Shown here in pieces: positions 63,756 to 64,000 of a stretch of 64,000 nucleotides of DNA (its first letter is position 1; every line of letters begins with the position of its first letter). The position numbers were made by a program, and so were the translations under genes. A model generated the notes under the pieces. The model searched no databases and was not told the DNA's origin. It was given only the letters and a program-made list of their open reading frames with translations. This stretch comes from Oscillospiraceae bacterium (GTDB taxonomy: Bacteria; Bacillota; Clostridia; Oscillospirales; Oscillospiraceae): assembly GCA_022800755.1 (NCBI GenBank), contig JAAWQX010000001.1:124001-188000 (forward strand). The letters run 5' to 3'.

Positions 63756-64000
63756 TTACGTTCCCGGGTAGTTTTTGTCTTTTGGAAGCGTCTTTTCAAT
63801 CACGTCACCAATCTGCGCCAGAATTCCCCGCACCTCCAACCCGAATTCCCGGGCGGAGATCCGCAGGATCCCAGACCGCAGCGCGGAAAGCTGAATCAGT
63901 GCGTCGGAGGTGGCGACCTTGACCCTGTAATTTCGCCCAATGGAATTGGCAAGCCGTTCAATATACAGGTCTCCGCTCTCGTTTTCCTTTGTGAATACCA
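63756..64000 (-). CDS. YacP-like NYN-domain protein, C-terminal part (runs off right edge)
   Basis: The minus frame is open from the right edge to TAA at 63756 (81 codons). It reads VFTKENESGDLYIERLANSI, then GRNYRVKVATSDALIQLSAL, then RISAREFGLEV. This matches the C-terminal half of the YacP/Rae1-like NYN domain, a PIN-like RNase fold with the acidic TSD active-site segment. In B. subtilis, Rae1 is a ribosome-associated mRNA endonuclease. The N-terminus lies outside the window. Confidence 0.85.
   Translation of the reverse strand, partial: VFTKENESGDLYIERLANSIGRNYRVKVATSDALIQLSALRSGILRISAREFGLEVRGILAQIGDVIEKTLPKDKNYPGT

Overview
The window looks like a chromosomal segment of a moderately high-GC, endospore-forming Clostridia, most likely an Oscillospiraceae-type gut anaerobe. 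This is inferred from gene content: Spo0A, AddAB, HprK, WhiA, RapZ, Rex, AddB with Fe-S cysteines, a type 1B dihydroorotate dehydrogenase, and many DUF families typical of that group. No database search was possible, so all names rest on motifs and remembered family patterns.

Layout. 1-1.4 kb: 5' part of a Zn/Cd/Pb P-type ATPase with its promoter and a SmtB/ArsR-type operator. 1.4-7.1 kb: a compact, overlapping de novo pyrimidine operon read leftwards, pyrC-pyrK-pyrD-pyrF-pyrE-pyrB-pyrI. 7.1-10.9 kb: an FMN-riboswitch-controlled riboflavin operon ribD-ribE-ribBA-ribH read rightwards. 11-15 kb: a wreckage zone with a 5'-truncated PucR-type regulator joined to a 375-bp element bounded by inverted repeats, an XRE repressor, and an IS110 transposase lacking its 5' end. 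15-17.2 kb: a DUF3842 / P-loop kinase / ECF S-component operon. 17.2-26.6 kb: a TetR-like regulator with an in-frame amber codon, an aldo-keto reductase, and an operon of two SLC13-type carriers, an old-yellow-enzyme/enoate-reductase-type flavoprotein, a CobW-like GTPase, a DUF362 protein and a 62-residue protein.

27.2-40.1 kb is the integration hot spot. The 3' half of an initiator tRNA-fMet gene (39991-40065, minus) is duplicated as a 48-bp direct repeat at 28811-28858 and 39988-40035. A tyrosine recombinase sits just left of each copy, which indicates two tandem islands in the same tRNA. The right island (about 11.2 kb) is fully bounded. It carries a second metabolic module (enoate-reductase-type flavoprotein, DUF3237, two SDRs, an SLC13-type carrier, two overlapping PucR-type regulators) and a decayed mobilization region: an oriT-like hairpin array, mobC, and a relaxase start fused by deletion to the tail of a DUF6550-like protein.

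40-64 kb returns to core genome: a lipoprotein, DUF3783, Rex, purM, a small protein resembling the phage Acb2/Tad1 hairpin family, two CorC-type membrane proteins, dnaE, the hprK-murB-rapZ-whiA cluster (lacking yvcK), rpmB, a PPC-domain protein, a chloramphenicol-acetyltransferase-like protein, addBA, rpmE with a hairpin leader, spo0A and a partial NYN-domain RNase-like gene. The Spo0A receiver lacks the phosphoacceptor aspartate (Glu instead) although the DNA-binding half is conventional.

The most interesting candidate system is the pair of related modules (enoate-reductase-type flavoenzyme plus SLC13-type anion carriers plus redox partners and PucR-type regulators) at one tRNA-fMet hot spot. 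A plausible but unproven role is uptake and reductive metabolism of unsaturated or cyclic carboxylates.
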